DNA of 64,000 nt, taken from NCBI GenBank assembly GCA_036346355.1, contig CM070572.1:9865001-9929000 (forward strand), given 5' to 3'. Both the position numbers and the translations under genes were made by a program. The notes under the pieces are model-generated. The model did not search any database. It was given only the letters and a program-made list of their open reading frames with translations, and was not told the origin of the DNA. This DNA is from Rhipidocladum racemiflorum (Eukaryota; Streptophyta; Magnoliopsida; Poales; Poaceae). Shown here piece by piece: positions 33,761-46,387 of the stretch (position 1 is its first letter; every line of letters begins with the position of its first letter).

Positions 33761-35650
33761 AGTACATACATGCATGCAAGCAATTGCACAGGGATGCGGG
33801 TAGGTTAAAGCACACGGATGAAAGAAGGTAAAAGGACCGTTGGAAAGATGCTCACAAACAGAAGAACATGCTAAACCACTGAACAACCTGGTGGAATGAC
33901 GGCGTACCGAAACGATTAACACCACACAGCACGACATCAAATCATGAAAGAAGTGAAGGACAGCAAACCTGTGAAGGTTCCAACTTTCAAGACAAGAGTT
34001 GTGCGCTTGATCGGGTTCTATCTACTTTGACCACAACACAAATGTTCCACCTTGATGGATTCGATGAAGGGGCGGCTCAAAAGTCACTCACATGCAGCAA
34101 AAGCATTAGAGAATAAATCATCAAACTTGCTAATACTAAACAAGTACCCATAAATCCTGGTTATTGAGCTGCCACATGATGTGCAGGAGCACGTCCTTTT
34201 AATTCCAATTTTATTTGAAACAGATAAAACTTCAAATTCCCAAGAATCACAAAAATGAGCATAAAATTCAGATTTCACTTTTCAGGGTAAAGAACACAAC
34301 ATTTTGGTTCGAGGGCACACCAATGATCAAATAATAAATGACATCGAAAGAATGCCAACAGAATATGAAACATATAACAACACAAAACTATCAGTCAAGA
34401 TGATAAAAAGAGAACAGCAAGTGAAATGGTATTACATACTGGAGGAATTACTCGCGACAAATCGCTTCCAGTTGAAAGCAGCATTATGAAACAAGAACAA
34501 ACACTTCTTGCTCAAAGTACAATCGGTATCTAATAAACTTGGAAAGCGCTCACATTTATCATTCAACTTGTTGCATTAGCAGTTCATCAATTACTTCAAC
34601 TGATTAATAGCCATATCAAATTATTATGGTAAGTTGCAAACAAAGAAATGGTAAAAGCTAGAAACATCAAGCAAGAACCAATGAAGCAGAACAAGGCATG
34701 TATTCCAAGAACAATCAGCAAATACAGATCAATTACTAAAACAACTAAAAAAACATCAACGGACCCAAGATGGATCGAATTATCTAAGACTCCTTCAAAA
34801 ATTCCAGTCTCATACTCTCATTGCAGGAAATAGGTGGGTAACCAACATACCTTCGCATGTCAGCCATTTGTTTCACATGCTAGCAATGAGTATCGAGACT
34901 GGAATTGCTATTTGTACCAGGTAAATTTCCAGTCAGCCATTTGTTCATGAACACTGATTTTTTTACCGCTAAGAGTACAGAAGCAGCAGGTGGTTTCATG
35001 AGCGTCGCACATGCTACCATTTCCTCCTCCTAGTTCTTCAACTATCCAATCTCACAAAAAAAAGCAAGACTAATTCCCTCAAAACCAAAAGTAGAGCACG
35101 CATCACTTAATAGGAGGGTAGACAGAACAAATTCCCTTCTGTTTCATTTAATTTAATATCAATTTATCATAGCCTCCAACACCTTCGCAAACCCTTCCAG
35201 AGAAATGAGGCAAAAATCATCGAAATGAGACCCACAATGTCACAATAAGGCACCTAGCCACAACCAATTTCAATTCCCTTGTTCTAAATTTATCAAGTAT
35301 GGCACAAGATCGATGAGCATTATCAACCTTTCACGCTAATCAACACAGGTTCATGAGAAAAGATGTAAATTATTCCAGGTACCAAATTTAACCTAGAAAG
35401 TCGCATTTGCAACAACATTTTGAGGAACGTTGTTCTATTATGATCTTCATAACATAAGAGACCTGAAAAATACTCAAAGTAGATCTGAAACAAACACTAG
35501 AACGCTCAAATCTGGATCAAGATCCCAAGCATCAACTAAAAAAAACGAACCACGTGTCACAGGATATATCTAGGAGCAGAAAAAAGTAAGAAGAAGAAAC
35601 AGCGACACCACCGCCCGGGACGGGAAAGGGTTGCGATACCGGGCCGGACC
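33760..35650. other. Downstream flank of the BAP31-like gene, no coding exon recognised
   Basis: AT-rich DNA without a supported frame. A minus-strand donor-like GCGAAG|GTATGTT lies near 34849. It could belong to a spliced 3' untranslated region, but this cannot be shown. Confidence 0.3.
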
Positions 35651-35653
35651 GAA

Positions 35654-36052
35654 TCAGTCGTCGCGCTTCTTGAGCTTATCGACGCGCTGCTGGAGCTGGT
35701 CAAGCCTGACGACGAGGGAGGTGACGGAGAAAAGGATCCAATAGAGGAGGAGCGCGGCGGCGATGAGGAGAGCGTTGCGCTGCGACTTCATGATGGACTT
35801 CTGGTGGCGGAGGTGCTCGGAGGGGGTGCAGGCGTGCTCGTCGTCGCAGGTGGGCCGCGTCTCGTACTTCCAGTATATGTCCATGAGCAGGAAGAGGCAG
35901 AAGGGCACGACCGACAACATCGGCTTCAGCGCGCTCCGCACCACCGAGATCATCCCGCGCCGGAGCCCGTCCAGGCCCGGCAGCGTCAGCAGCAGCAGCA
36001 TGATCGCCTCCGCGCCCGCAGCGTAGCCCAGCACCACCCACTCCAGCGCCAT
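35654..36052 (-). CDS. BAP31-like endoplasmic reticulum membrane protein
   Basis: A 132-residue protein of the BAP29/BAP31 family, ER membrane proteins that act in sorting and quality control of membrane cargo in animals and yeast; plant members are short versions. Three hydrophobic segments are visible: WVVLGYAAGAEAIMLLLLTL (about 5-24), LSVVPFCLFLLMDIYW (about 45-60) and LLIAAALLLYWILFSVTSLV (about 95-114). The loop between the second and third holds YETRPTCDDEHACTPSEHLRHQKS, as in plant relatives. The tail VRLDQLQQRVDKLKKRDD is a short coiled coil ending in a basic, dilysine-like ER retrieval signal (K-K-R-D-D; not canonical KKXX). The ATG at 36052 directly precedes the first membrane segment. 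Coding sequence is intronless here, and the GC-rich 5' end suits a grass gene. It is complete and uninterrupted. Confidence 0.88.
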   Translation of the reverse strand: MALEWVVLGYAAGAEAIMLLLLTLPGLDGLRRGMISVVRSALKPMLSVVPFCLFLLMDIYWKYETRPTCDDEHACTPSEHLRHQKSIMKSQRNALLIAAALLLYWILFSVTSLVVRLDQLQQRVDKLKKRDD

Positions 36053-36500
36053 CGCGACCGGTCGGAACGGCTCAGGTTCGATTCGCCGGGGATTTGGTTT
36101 GGATTTTGGAAGAGGGATCTGGGATGGGAGATGGGGATAGGGTGCGCAAGCGAGCCGAGGCTGCCTTTAGCGATGGGAGGGGAGAAGAGGGCGGTGGATC
36201 GGTGAGGGGGCGATGTTGCGTGGAAAGGGTGTATGGGATGAGGCCTGGAGAAAGGAAAGGTTTTCGGGTGGTTCTGGTAGACGCGGTGCAGGCAGGTGCA
36301 CCAGATTTAGACGGGCGACACGTTCGAGGAACGCAATGGTTGAGTCATGGGTGTACGGGGATGGCCGGGTGGGCACGAGAAACTTCGTGCCGGCTGGCCA
36401 CCGAAATCGTCGTGGACGGCTCTGATCGAACACGGGGCCCGTGCAGTCAAGCGAGGTAGGGAGATTCGTAGACGAAAGGCACGAAAGCAAAAGAGAAAGG
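36053..36500 (-). promoter_or_regulatory. Upstream region of the BAP31-like gene
   Basis: GC-rich leader and promoter DNA without a clear TATA box. The open frames here on both strands have no recognisable product. Confidence 0.3.
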
Positions 36501-36571
36501 CAAGGTTTTGCTTCGCTGACTAAGGTTGGGATTTCGGCACGATGACACCGTCACGCTTCGCTAGATACTTA

Positions 36572-36854
36572 GGGCATGTCCAATGGTAGAGCCAACTACT
36601 GGCTATAAGAATGCTCCATGTCACTTATAGCTAGCTTAAAGACAAGAACTCCAATAGGTTGGCTATAACATATTCTCCAACATTAAATGTGGGTCCACAT
36701 GTAATTGTCTTTTATTTTTTTTGGAAAACACTATAGCCTGGCTCTTAGTTAAGAGCCAGCTCTTGTCTCTCTCCTCTACTTCTCTCCTCCACATAAGCAA
36801 AAAGATGAGATGGACTCCTTATAGCCTGCTGACATGTCTCCATTGGGGATGCTC
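36572..36854. mobile_element. Tourist-type (PIF/Harbinger) MITE A
   Basis: Left end GGGCATGTCCAATGG, right end CCATTGGGGATGCTC, flanked by TTA at 36569-36571 and 36855-36857. Length 283 bp. Confidence 0.92.
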
Positions 36855-36857
36855 TTA

Positions 36858-37167
36858 TTGTGTGTTTGGTTGGAGAGTGAGGTGGAATGGAATGGTTTCA
36901 TCCCAGATTTCAGGGATGGAATGGCTTTATCCAAGATTTTAGGGATGGAATAGTTCCATCCAAGATTCTCAGATAGGGCCCACTGTCACTCTCACATTCC
37001 AAGTAGGATGGCTGCGTTCTAGAAAATTTGTAGAACCTGGCCGTCCCGAATCTAGAGAGAATATTCTCTTTTCTGGAACCAAGTCATCTTCAGCTCTCCA
37101 ACCAAACACTAGACTTGGTGGGATGGGATGATTCCATTCCACTCCATCCCACTAACCAAACACACAA
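36858..37167. mobile_element. Tourist-type MITE B abutting MITE A
   Basis: Left end TTGTGTGTTTGGTTGG, right end CTAACCAAACACACAA, flanked by TTA at 36855-36857 and 37168-37170. Its left TTA is also the right TTA of MITE A. Interior has repeated GGGATGGAATGG words. Confidence 0.92.
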
Positions 37168-37275
37168 TTATAGAACGTGTTTGTGTTAACGTAGACATAG
37201 CTAGAACTAGGCAATGGGCAGGGCCAGCCAAAAAAAAAGCTCGGTATAAAGCATGATACGTCACAAATGTCGTTA

Positions 37276-37569
37276 GAGCATCTCCAATAGTTTTCTATAA
37301 GTTGACTCTCAATAACCCTGGATTGAGAGCTTCTTAAAGTTTTTTAGCCTTAAAAAAGGTTATTCTCCAATGGTTCCTATTTCCCCCCCCCAAAAAAAAT
37401 AGTGATTGGGAAAGCATACGAGCGTCTAATATTTGGCCACTTCAGCCGGAGTTTTTGGGCGTGCAGAGATATTGGGATTCCGATAGGGTAACTGTTGGAG
37501 CGGTAATTTTTTCATTTGTTCCTAAAAAATAATTTTGAAAATAAGTTTTGGGAACTATTGGAGATGCTC
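37276..37569. mobile_element. Tourist-type MITE C
   Basis: Left end GAGCATCTCCAATAG, right end CTATTGGAGATGCTC (perfect inverted repeat), flanked by TTA at 37273-37275 and 37570-37572. Contains a C9/A8 run near 37383. Confidence 0.92.
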
Positions 37570-37879
37570 TTAGACCGAACAGATGGGTTGTATCGGATAG
37601 GGAAACTCGGTATGACAAGCTATTCAAATACTACATCTTTTCTTCGTCTCCTTATATTATCCATTTGACACAGTCCTCATCTCCACACGTCTCCATCGTA
37701 TTTTCTCTCTTCTCTCGGCGATGGGGAAACAATTGGGACCTGGATTTAGGGTTGCTACAGATGCAGATGGTGGACAGGAGTAGAGCAAAGGTTGTCTACC
37801 TGGTGGAGCTCATGTTGATCTTGCTAAAGCCCTAGAACCGTGGCGAGCAAGCAGGCCACCAATGCCACTATCGAACCCG

Positions 37880-40020
37880 GAAGTAATACCTTCGAACCCT
37901 ATGTGTAAAATACACTGATCTATGATTGAACTAGTGTACACAATAAACAAAGTTGATAACATAACATATCAAACGTATCTTTATTCTTTAACTAACATAG
38001 TCTTTCACAATAATATTGGCTCGCATGCCAAATAAAAGTAAAGCAGCGAAAATAAACTAAACTAACTAAAACCCAATAGATTTGCCACTAGCAATCAACT
38101 GAGGTAGCAATTCTAGTTATCCTAGTCCTCTCTATCGTATACATGCTCTTCCTCTAAAAACAACAATAAAGCAAGGGTGAGTACAAAAGTACTCCGCAAA
38201 TCATACAGGAGATGCAGAATTAATGCAAAAGATGTCAAAGGAAGGTTATATGGTTATTTTAGCATAAAGTAGCAAGTTCACAATATTGATCCAAAAAGAA
38301 AAATTCAATTTTTCAACATTTCTGGATTCAGAAATCACTCCTAGAGCCAACTTAGGAACCCCTCTGAAGCTTAACCCAAAGTTACCATGATGGACTCGCT
38401 CCACACCCCTCCCCCACTAAATACTTTCTCAAAATCATTTTTAGAAACATTAAGATCTAATCTGTGAAATGCCAGCTCGGCATACCCATGACCACGAGTG
38501 AGGCTAATCAATTAGTTTTACATTTTGCAGAGGTTGTACAACTTTCTCACAAGACATGATTGTCTCCTTGTGCCAAAATACACACTGCCTTTAGTGTGCC
38601 ACAGAAAATCACGAAAATGCCCCATATAAAGCTCTATCCATGTAGCCATGTCCGCTAAGGTTTCACCGGTGAAAGGATCCCCCTAATTCAGAAGCCCCCT
38701 CTAGCGCCAAGTGGCAGCCTTCCCGCTTTCACCACACCACTCCACCTAATGGCACGACTATCCACGGAATATTACAATACGGATAACAAGGTCTGTACCA
38801 TACCAGATATGTAGTAGTATGGTAACGTTTTACATTCAGCAACTCACAGATCGGTCCTTAATTGACTATGCGAGCTTTTACAACCCATGAAACCACCACA
38901 CTAATCTGTCTCGCCCAGTCTAAATTATATTTTTAACTTTATCATGACATGACATAAAAGTCCATTGCACAATATGCAATGATGCCCAAAAGCATAGTTC
39001 TCAATGATCATCTAAACATAATTCTCAATTTCAGTAAAATCATCATTTGGCTCAAATTCCCAAAATAACCTAAATTCAGGTCAAAGCTTGTCCTAACTGT
39101 TTTGATAGTCATCATACAACATAAATATAACCTAGGGTTACAATGGCACAAGGGATTCAATCATCAAAGGTAGTTTTAACAATCATGATATAACTATTTG
39201 TTTTAAAACTGGGATTGAAATACATTTATAAAAACTATGCGTGCAATAATTTAAATTCAACATAACATTTCAAAGAATAGGTTCAACATGGTCAAGGATG
39301 TGTAACTTACCTTGAAAAAGTTCTTACTCCAGTTCTGGACCTTGCTCTTGAGTCCACCATTCGCTCTCGTACATTCTCAATGTTTCAACGTCTACACGAA
39401 CCAAAAAGAATCACAAATAAATACCAAAAACAGAGAGCAAATGAACTCTAAACATCAAATAAAATTCACCATTAAATAGAGCTCGATTTTACAAATTTTT
39501 AGGCTCTAGAATCACCTCAATCGGAGCTCGTATGAGTGAGAACGGTCTCTCAAAAGTTTAAAAATAAATAAAAAGAATAAAACATAATTATTTGAATTAT
39601 CTTTCTATAAATCATAATTATTTGAATTATCTTTCTACTGGAAAATCAAATAATTACGCAAAGCTGACGTCATCCTCTATTTTCTTTTTCGACCGGATTA
39701 TTTTCTAAAAAAAATCGAATTATGACGTCATGCTGACATCAGCGATCTAATTTCTAGAGAATAAAAATAAAAATGCTACGGAGGCTGACAGGTAGGCCCG
39801 AGTCTGTGGACCCGGTCCACGAACCGACGCGGGTTCACGGTGGACGCTGTCCACCAGAAGCTGAACCAGTGACTGACGCGGTTGCACACGCGGGCGACGG
39901 CGCTGACGCGGTGCGGCGTGGCTACCACGCGCCGGACATGTGGGCTCCACGTAGGCTCGGGAAGGCAGCAAAGGTCAATGGTGGCAGCTGCCATGGGCCA
40001 AAACCCTAGCCTCTATCGAG
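37880..40020 (-). repeat. Probable decayed LTR retrotransposon segment, reverse orientation
   Basis: AAGCAAGGGTGAGTAC...AGTACTCC near 38172 is the reverse complement of a stretch at 32205-32232 in the long LTR. The low-coding, AT-rich body followed by a GC-rich block (39.75-40 kb) mirrors that LTR in reverse. No ends or target duplication were found, so the call is tentative. Confidence 0.35.
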
Positions 40021-41080
40021 CTCCTACACACTGCAACTAGAATGAGGAACCTGTCTAGACAACATTAAGCTAACACCCTAGCCTCCAGCGAGCCAATTCA
40101 AGCCCCCGTGCACTACTGCCTCACTCTCCCATGCATACCATCACGCCACCTCCCGTATGGCGCCACCGCTTAGTGTTGGTGGTCGGATCTACCACGGCAC
40201 GGCCGCACACGTGAGGTAGAAAGAAGGGAGATGTGAGGGGATTTGATCCTAAGGGAGGTCAACAACACTGGGTGTGTCAGGGAGTGGTAGGCTGGGCTAG
40301 TGGAGGGGAGACGGTGTCATTTGGATATGGGCGGTGTGGGCAGAGAAGAAACGATGAAGGAGATGTAAGGGAAGTGGAGATGATGAGGGGGAAGGGGCGG
40401 CATCAAGACACGAAAGGGAGGGGCCGAGTAGGTGGAGCAGCACTATTGCCTAGACGCCTAGGGCGAGGAGAGCGAGAGGTAGAAGGAGAATGTGTTGTGT
40501 GGGGCTCGGGCATAGGCAATTTCATGGTTGTTGAAGCGCTAGGGGGGACGGGGACGAGGGATGGGGGGACGCACGCGAACGGCCAGATGGGCTGCGACGA
40601 CTCCCGCTACCGGAACCCTTATACAAAGACTTTTTCAGAAAACCAATGATGTGGCACGACTCACTTAGCGCTAATTATTTTCGCTGTAAGAAGGTTACGA
40701 AGCATAATCTCTCATCCTCTAAGGAGAAAGGACATATGGAGATCATCGCGGCTTCGATCTCTATCTCTAGTGCAGAAATTGAACAACACTAAGATTTTGT
40801 TTGAAAGGCTTATTCTAGACTGGGATCTATATGAATAGACCGACATGAATCGTTGTCGAAAATAAGCCTCTTGAACAAAATCTAAGAGTGACAGGTGGTC
40901 GACAGCAGCTCTCCTTAGCGACATCAATCTTTTTTATCATATCCCTTTTTAAATGTGCTTCCATTCATGTTAAGCACAATTTTAATGAAGTGGCTCATAT
41001 AATAGCTAGATCTTATGAACTGCATTCGGGGTTAGTTTGGCTGAATGAATCGCCGGTTTGATCCAACGTAGCCTTCGTGA
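40020..41080. other. GC-rich to mixed intergenic DNA, no gene recognised
   Basis: The plus frame at 40233-40649 has skewed, Gly/Arg-rich composition and no family likeness. Nothing else was supported. Confidence 0.35.
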
Positions 41081-41360
41081 GGGTATGCACAATGGTTCAT
41101 AATCAGCTATCTATAAGAGATACCATATAAGATTTTAAGTGAAGTGGATGAGAGAGAAAGGTAATATATATTGTTTAATAGACAATCTTATAGACAGTTT
41201 TATATTTTATATACCATTGTATAGACCATTTGTTAATTGAATAAGAGACCATTACAAACACCTAATAGACGATCTATTATATGAGTTATTTTTAGTGTTG
41301 ACTGTAGATAATATGAAGATATATTATAGACAGCTACCGTCTATACCACTGTATATGTAA
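41081..41360. mobile_element. Possible degenerate MITE
   Basis: Left GTATGCACAATGGTTC and right ACCACTGTATATGTA are about 70% inverted repeats around an AT-rich interior with repeated TATAGAC words. No certain target duplication. Confidence 0.35.
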
Positions 41361-41794
41361 TGACAATGACATGAATGAGTAATGAAGAGCTGCTGTTACC
41401 TAAAAAAATCGGCGGTTACTGGTTAGCAGTTCAAAGCGTTGCCGTCCGGTCGTCCCATTTCAGTGCCTGGGCCTGAAACGGTGGGCACGACGACCGGCCG
41501 ATGGCCGTGTGTTTGGAGTTTGGACCGTGCGGCGCGGACCATGCATGACGGCCGTCACCCCTCCTTGCCTCATTGGGCTGTTGGCACGACGGCCGTCCAC
41601 ATGAAGCACGACGGCCCGTATACTTCACAACTGTCCGCGCGTCTCACGGCTTACCCCGTCTCCACCGCGTGCCGCACGGCTCATACTCGGCAGTTGCATG
41701 CCAGCGACGCACGGTGTGTGTCCCCCCTCGTCAGCTGCGATGCTTCGTGCAATCCGCGCGCCGCACGGCATGTCCGGCTCTATTCTCGGAAATA

Positions 41795-42042
41795 TCCGTG
41801 AAGCTGGTATGCAAATTTATTCTCATGCATACCTGACACTGATTGATGCCACGTAGATAACCCTGTAATCTAATGCCACGCATTAAGTGAGAACTTTGAA
41901 CTCGTCTCTTGCTTATTTTGATGTAAATTTGGTTGTTTAATTCAGACTTAATGTGTGGCGTTAGATTGCAGGATTGTTCACATGGTATCAATCAGTATCA
42001 GATATAAATGAGAATGAGTTTGTATACCGACTGCATGGAATT
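41795..42042. mobile_element. Foldback element with inverted repeats of about 100 bp
   Basis: GGTATGCAAATTTATTCTCA (about 41806) pairs with TGAGAATGAGTTTGTATACC at the right. CTGACACTGATTGATGCCA and TAATCTAATGCCACGCATTA pair with TGGTATCAATCAGTATCAG and TTAATGTGTGGCGTTAGATT. Pairing covers nearly the whole element apart from a short central loop. No target duplication could be fixed. Its right end lies next to the TTA target of the following element. Confidence 0.75.
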
Positions 42043-42052
42043 TACTTCCTTA

Positions 42053-44921
42053 GGGCTTGTTTGGGAGCCCTGTTCCCGGCCGGGATCCCGGCCAAATCCC
42101 GTGCTGCAAAAGTCCCGTGGGAAGTTTCCCCGGTCCAGCCGAATTGGCCATTTGGTAACAGGGCAAGATGGATTTCCCAGTGTAAACCCTGTTCTTTCCA
42201 CGGGAAAAAAACACCACCTCTACACACCGGGAAATATTCTCCATCTCGCATCGACGTCGCCGCACGCATCCCTCCCGCATCGACTTCTCTCGCGACGGCG
42301 TCTTCGCTCGCGACTCCTCGGCGTCTCCCTCTCGACCACGCCTTCCTCCTCCCACTCCGGCGACGGAACTCATCGGTGAAGTGATCTTCTCTGTCTCCTC
42401 CTTCTCCCACTAGGGTTCCTCGTCTCATCTTGTTTCTTGCAGATCTCATCTAGAGGTGAAGGTGGATAGCTAGGGTTTGAGATCTCCTTTCTACCAGGTT
42501 CGAATCATACTAGTCCTCTTCTCTGTTTGATTTTGTGTTTTGGCATGAATTAGTATTGAGATTTGATGCTAATGCAACTCGATCTAATAATTCCTGCTCA
42601 GTACATATGGTATCTTTACCAAGCTCATGGCATTGGATCAGGACTTCAGAAGATGCAATATCACAGTGGTCTGATGAAATGATTGGCCAATTAGGCCATA
42701 GAATGCAAGATGGTGGTACAAATGACTAGCGTGTTCTTGAATTTAATTTCTATAGGTTTCCAAACAACCAGAGTTACAAACTCATACTCTGTTACAAGAA
42801 ATGTTTATAAAAATTTTCATCCTAAATGCCCCCTAATGATTGACCTTGGGTATTAGGATGACTTTGGAGTTATCATTTTGGAATATACTTATCTGAATAA
42901 CTTTGCTCGAATGTTGATGTAATCTTACGTAACAATTTGGGATCTGGTATTTTTATTGGGAAGATAAAGTGTTTTTTTACGCTTCCTTCTCTTCTTGTAA
43001 TCAAGTTTTTCAATATGCTTATCAATTAATATGCTATTATTTATACTCATTGTATTCGCGTAATGTATGTCGAATGCCTTCATGTTACTTCTATGCCATG
43101 TGGGTAGTTCAAGAGTTAACAATTCAGTTGGGTAGTCTAATGTTCGTAACCTTTGTACAAAATTTGAAATCCAGTCGGTTCTTTGCTTTCTTTGGTGACA
43201 ATTATTTACGCTTGCACTTCCGAATGTATCGATCTTTTCTTAACATGTGATAGTGTTTTGAATGTTTTCTATATAACTACAAACTTTGTATTTTTCAAGG
43301 AGAATCTTATTAATGCCACTAAAAATATGTGTAGTATCGGTTTTGTCTGCATCGCAAGTGTTCTTGCCTCCTTGTTTGTGCTTTATTTGATTTTAGTGCT
43401 CGGTGTTAGAGAGCCTCACGGTGATAGTCTAGTTAGTGAATCTTGGAGTTTTGTATATAGGGATTAACTGGAAATGATGCATGCTTAGCGTATTGTATAG
43501 ATCTTATCTTTGCTATTTTGTGATATTTAATACCTAAGCTGTATTGGATCATTCTTTTTTCGATGACACCTCGTTTGGTTCCAACTAATCCCTTCTATTA
43601 GAACATGAACAGTTAATGCATGTTGACTTGATTATTTTGGCCAATCATCTCACCTTTGTTGCATTTGTAGAAAGATCAATTATAATAACCTTATAGCCTT
43701 ATAGTCTACCTTCTTTTAGATGAATATTTTTATTACTTAGGATACTAAACTATTTCACTGCTGAGATTGCTTCATTGAAACACAACTTTTTTCTGCTCTT
43801 TACCTTGCTTCAGGTATTATACAATTATATTAGCTCTCTAACTTATCTTCTTGGCCTTGTGTAGGAATGACGCCGCCTTGGAATCTTTTTCACATACAAC
43901 ATTTGTCATAATAGGTTGAGGAGAGAACCGCATGTGCATCAGGTGCAAATTTCGAACCTCACATGATTTACAGACATGGGTTAGTTAATAGAGCTAACCA
44001 GGGAGTTGGTCGAAGAGTTCTTCTTGTTGCATCAATCAACAAGATTATAGTTAACTACTTGTGTTCTATGCAGCCATGGAACCCAAAGTACCATACTTGT
44101 TTATCTTCGCCAAAATCATAATATTATCTTCCTTTCATATGCACTATGCAGCTCACATGCTAGGATATATATGGGTTTTTTGTCTTCATGCATTTGTAAC
44201 TTGAGTCCTTTTATTTGTCCATGGACTTCTTTTTATTTTCGATTCATTAGTACGAGAGTAATATTTTTCATAGTTTTTCAAATATTAAATATATCTTACA
44301 ACAACTCGTTGTTGTAGGTTACAAATGGATGAAGTGTTGGAACTTGAAGCACATTCTTCAACTGCACCACCAACTATGAGTGTTCTGCCTGCGTTTCTTT
44401 CTTCAGCAATAGGGACCCATGACTGTGATCATGGCATGTTATTTTTCTATCGTGTGATTAAATTCGACTTTTGCAAGAATTAGACTCATTTAAGGATGCT
44501 ACAGATGCACGTAACACTATCTTGTTTGGATTTTACCTATGTGGTAATGCTTGTATGGATCTAATTTGAATGCATGGATGTAAAGATCTTGTCAAATACT
44601 TTCCCTTGAATTTTCTGGATTTTTTCTGATTTTTTTGGGATATTTTTTAATGTTCGGGATTTTCATCCCTGTGCCTTCCAAATGATGGCAGGGAATATTT
44701 TCAGAGGGGTTTATTTTCCTAAGGAATTGAGAGGGATTCAATGTGCCCTTCAAAATCCCCTTAGGGGGTGTTTGGATGAGGGGTATTTCCTTGGAAGGTT
44801 TTGGGATTTAGTTCAAATTTGAACTAAATCCAAAAACATTCCAATGAAATACCTCTAATCCAAACAGGGCCTTAGGGATTTTATTCCCTAGGATTTTCTT
44901 TACTAACATCCAAACAAGCCC
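42053..44921. mobile_element. Candidate PIF/Harbinger-like element (2.87 kb)
   Basis: Starts GGGCTTGTTTGG and ends CCAAACAAGCCC, flanked by TTA at 42050-42052 and 44922-44924. Only 12 terminal bases pair, so two separate MITEs sharing end types cannot be excluded. The left part (42.06-42.5 kb) contains GC-rich, leader-like DNA and the rest is AT-rich without an intact transposase. It contains the small MITE at 44764-44871. Confidence 0.5.
44764..44871. mobile_element. Small Tourist-type MITE nested in the previous element
   Basis: 108 bp. Left GGGGGTGTTTGGATGAGGGG, right CTAATCCAAACAGGGCC, flanked by TTA at 44761-44763 and 44872-44874. The centre AGTTCAAATTTGAACT makes it an almost complete palindrome. 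Confidence 0.88.
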
Positions 44922-44924
44922 TTA

Positions 44925-45760
44925 TTCTCGTACTCTCACACGGTGCCGCGCGGAAGCTGCCCGCACTCCGCATTTTTCGCGTGCCCACGGTGTGTCACCA
45001 CTCTGCGCTTTGCAGCCTCTACGGCCTGTCCGTATGGAGCGTCCACCACCAATGACGCAGCGCATATATTTAGGCTAATTTTGCATGATACGTAGTAGGT
45101 CAGGTTAAACAATATTTGTTAAAGATATTTCTACTACTCTTTTATCAAAAAAAATATAAATAAATACTAGCTAATATAATTTAATGGATCAAAAAAATGA
45201 GCAATCTGTATTGAATTTAATGTACTATAAAAGAGCCATATTAGACGTTATGGACGGAATATGGCGTGACTATCTGCAATCTGGATACAGGATTGTTCAC
45301 TCTTGTTTGACGATAAATATGTATCATTTGACAATGCCATGTAAATAGTTAGAAACATGTGAAGTGTGCGGTTAACCTAATAACGAAAGTTTCCTACGGG
45401 AATTGGAGCAAGTTACCATGAGACAAAATATCTTGTTTCTAAAGTGATTTGATTTGAAACTCTTATATGTCCAAAGAGAATTTGGAAATTATTTCAGGGT
45501 TTTTCTTTATCCGTGTCAACAAACAATTCGAAATATATCAACTTTTTCAGAACATATCGATTCAAATAGCAATAATTTGAAGTACTTTTTTTCATTACAC
45601 TATTTTTGTAAACCTAATGACACGATCGTATGAATATGAGTTTGCTATGTTAAGTAGGGATCTACGGTTCGTATGGATATGTGCTTGCTATGTTAAGTAG
45701 GAATCTACGGTTTGTTACCACGTAGCTCTCATTGCTTTGCACAAGCAGCATTTAACATGT
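44925..45760. other. Intergenic DNA with no recognised feature
   Basis: A short GC-rich piece (44940-45060), then AT-rich DNA. A GGATTGTTCAC word near 45291 is shared with the foldback element at 41.97 kb, perhaps a diverged fragment. Confidence 0.35.
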
Positions 45761-45776
45761 TAGGCTACTGTACTGT

Positions 45777-46012
45777 GGACAAGGTTCATATGCAGTTGTT
45801 ATTATAACTGCAATTTAAGCAGTTACAATAGCACCACAGGATACAAAATTAATGGTTTAGATCTTTCATAATATTGCAGCACTGTTTTGTAATTTAGCAG
45901 CTAAGCACTGTATAATGTGAATATGAACAGTTGGCTTTGAAAACAGGTGGTTCAGATCATGTGCAGTCGTTTAAGTTGCAGTTATAATAACAACTGCATA
46001 TGAACCCTATCC
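45777..46012. mobile_element. Mutator-type MITE with perfect 9-bp target duplication
   Basis: Inverted ends of about 37 bp (GGACAAGGTTCATATGCAGT on the left, its near reverse complement on the right, with GTTGTTATTATAACTGCAA perfect). CTGTACTGT flanks both sides at 45768-45776 and 46013-46021. A 9-bp duplication points to the Mutator superfamily. It lies downstream of the DUF26 gene. Confidence 0.9.
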
Positions 46013-46387
46013 CTGTACTGTACATAAACCAACTAGAAACAATAAGCTATACACGACTGCAGCCTCCTTGAACAAATAAGGCGAACTAACCGTACTTAAG
46101 TTACTATACGTGCAGTGCAGAAGTTCCTTTGTCTCCAATTCTCCGTGGCGGCTGGCCTGGTTGCTGGACTGGAATCTTGTCTTCAACATCAACACCGCGT
46201 GTGCAAACTTTTCCTTTAGCTTGCCTCAGTGAAGCTTGGTGCTGGTGCTCATTCTTTTGGCCTACAACGGTTCCAAGAAAGAGCTCTAAATGATAAGGAC
46301 GGAGACGGGCAAAGAGAAAGGCGACGTTCGAGCAAGTTGATCCAATCATAGCAAACTGGCGCACACCTTGCAATCAGCAGCTAGCTT

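Noticed and set aside
35700..36205. Alternative frames over the BAP31-like gene
   Set aside because: Shadow frames; the 36052-35654 frame has three membrane segments and family-typical sequence.
40233..40649. 138-codon plus-strand frame
   Set aside because: Gly/Arg/Glu-rich with no homology signal; in a likely decayed retroelement flank.
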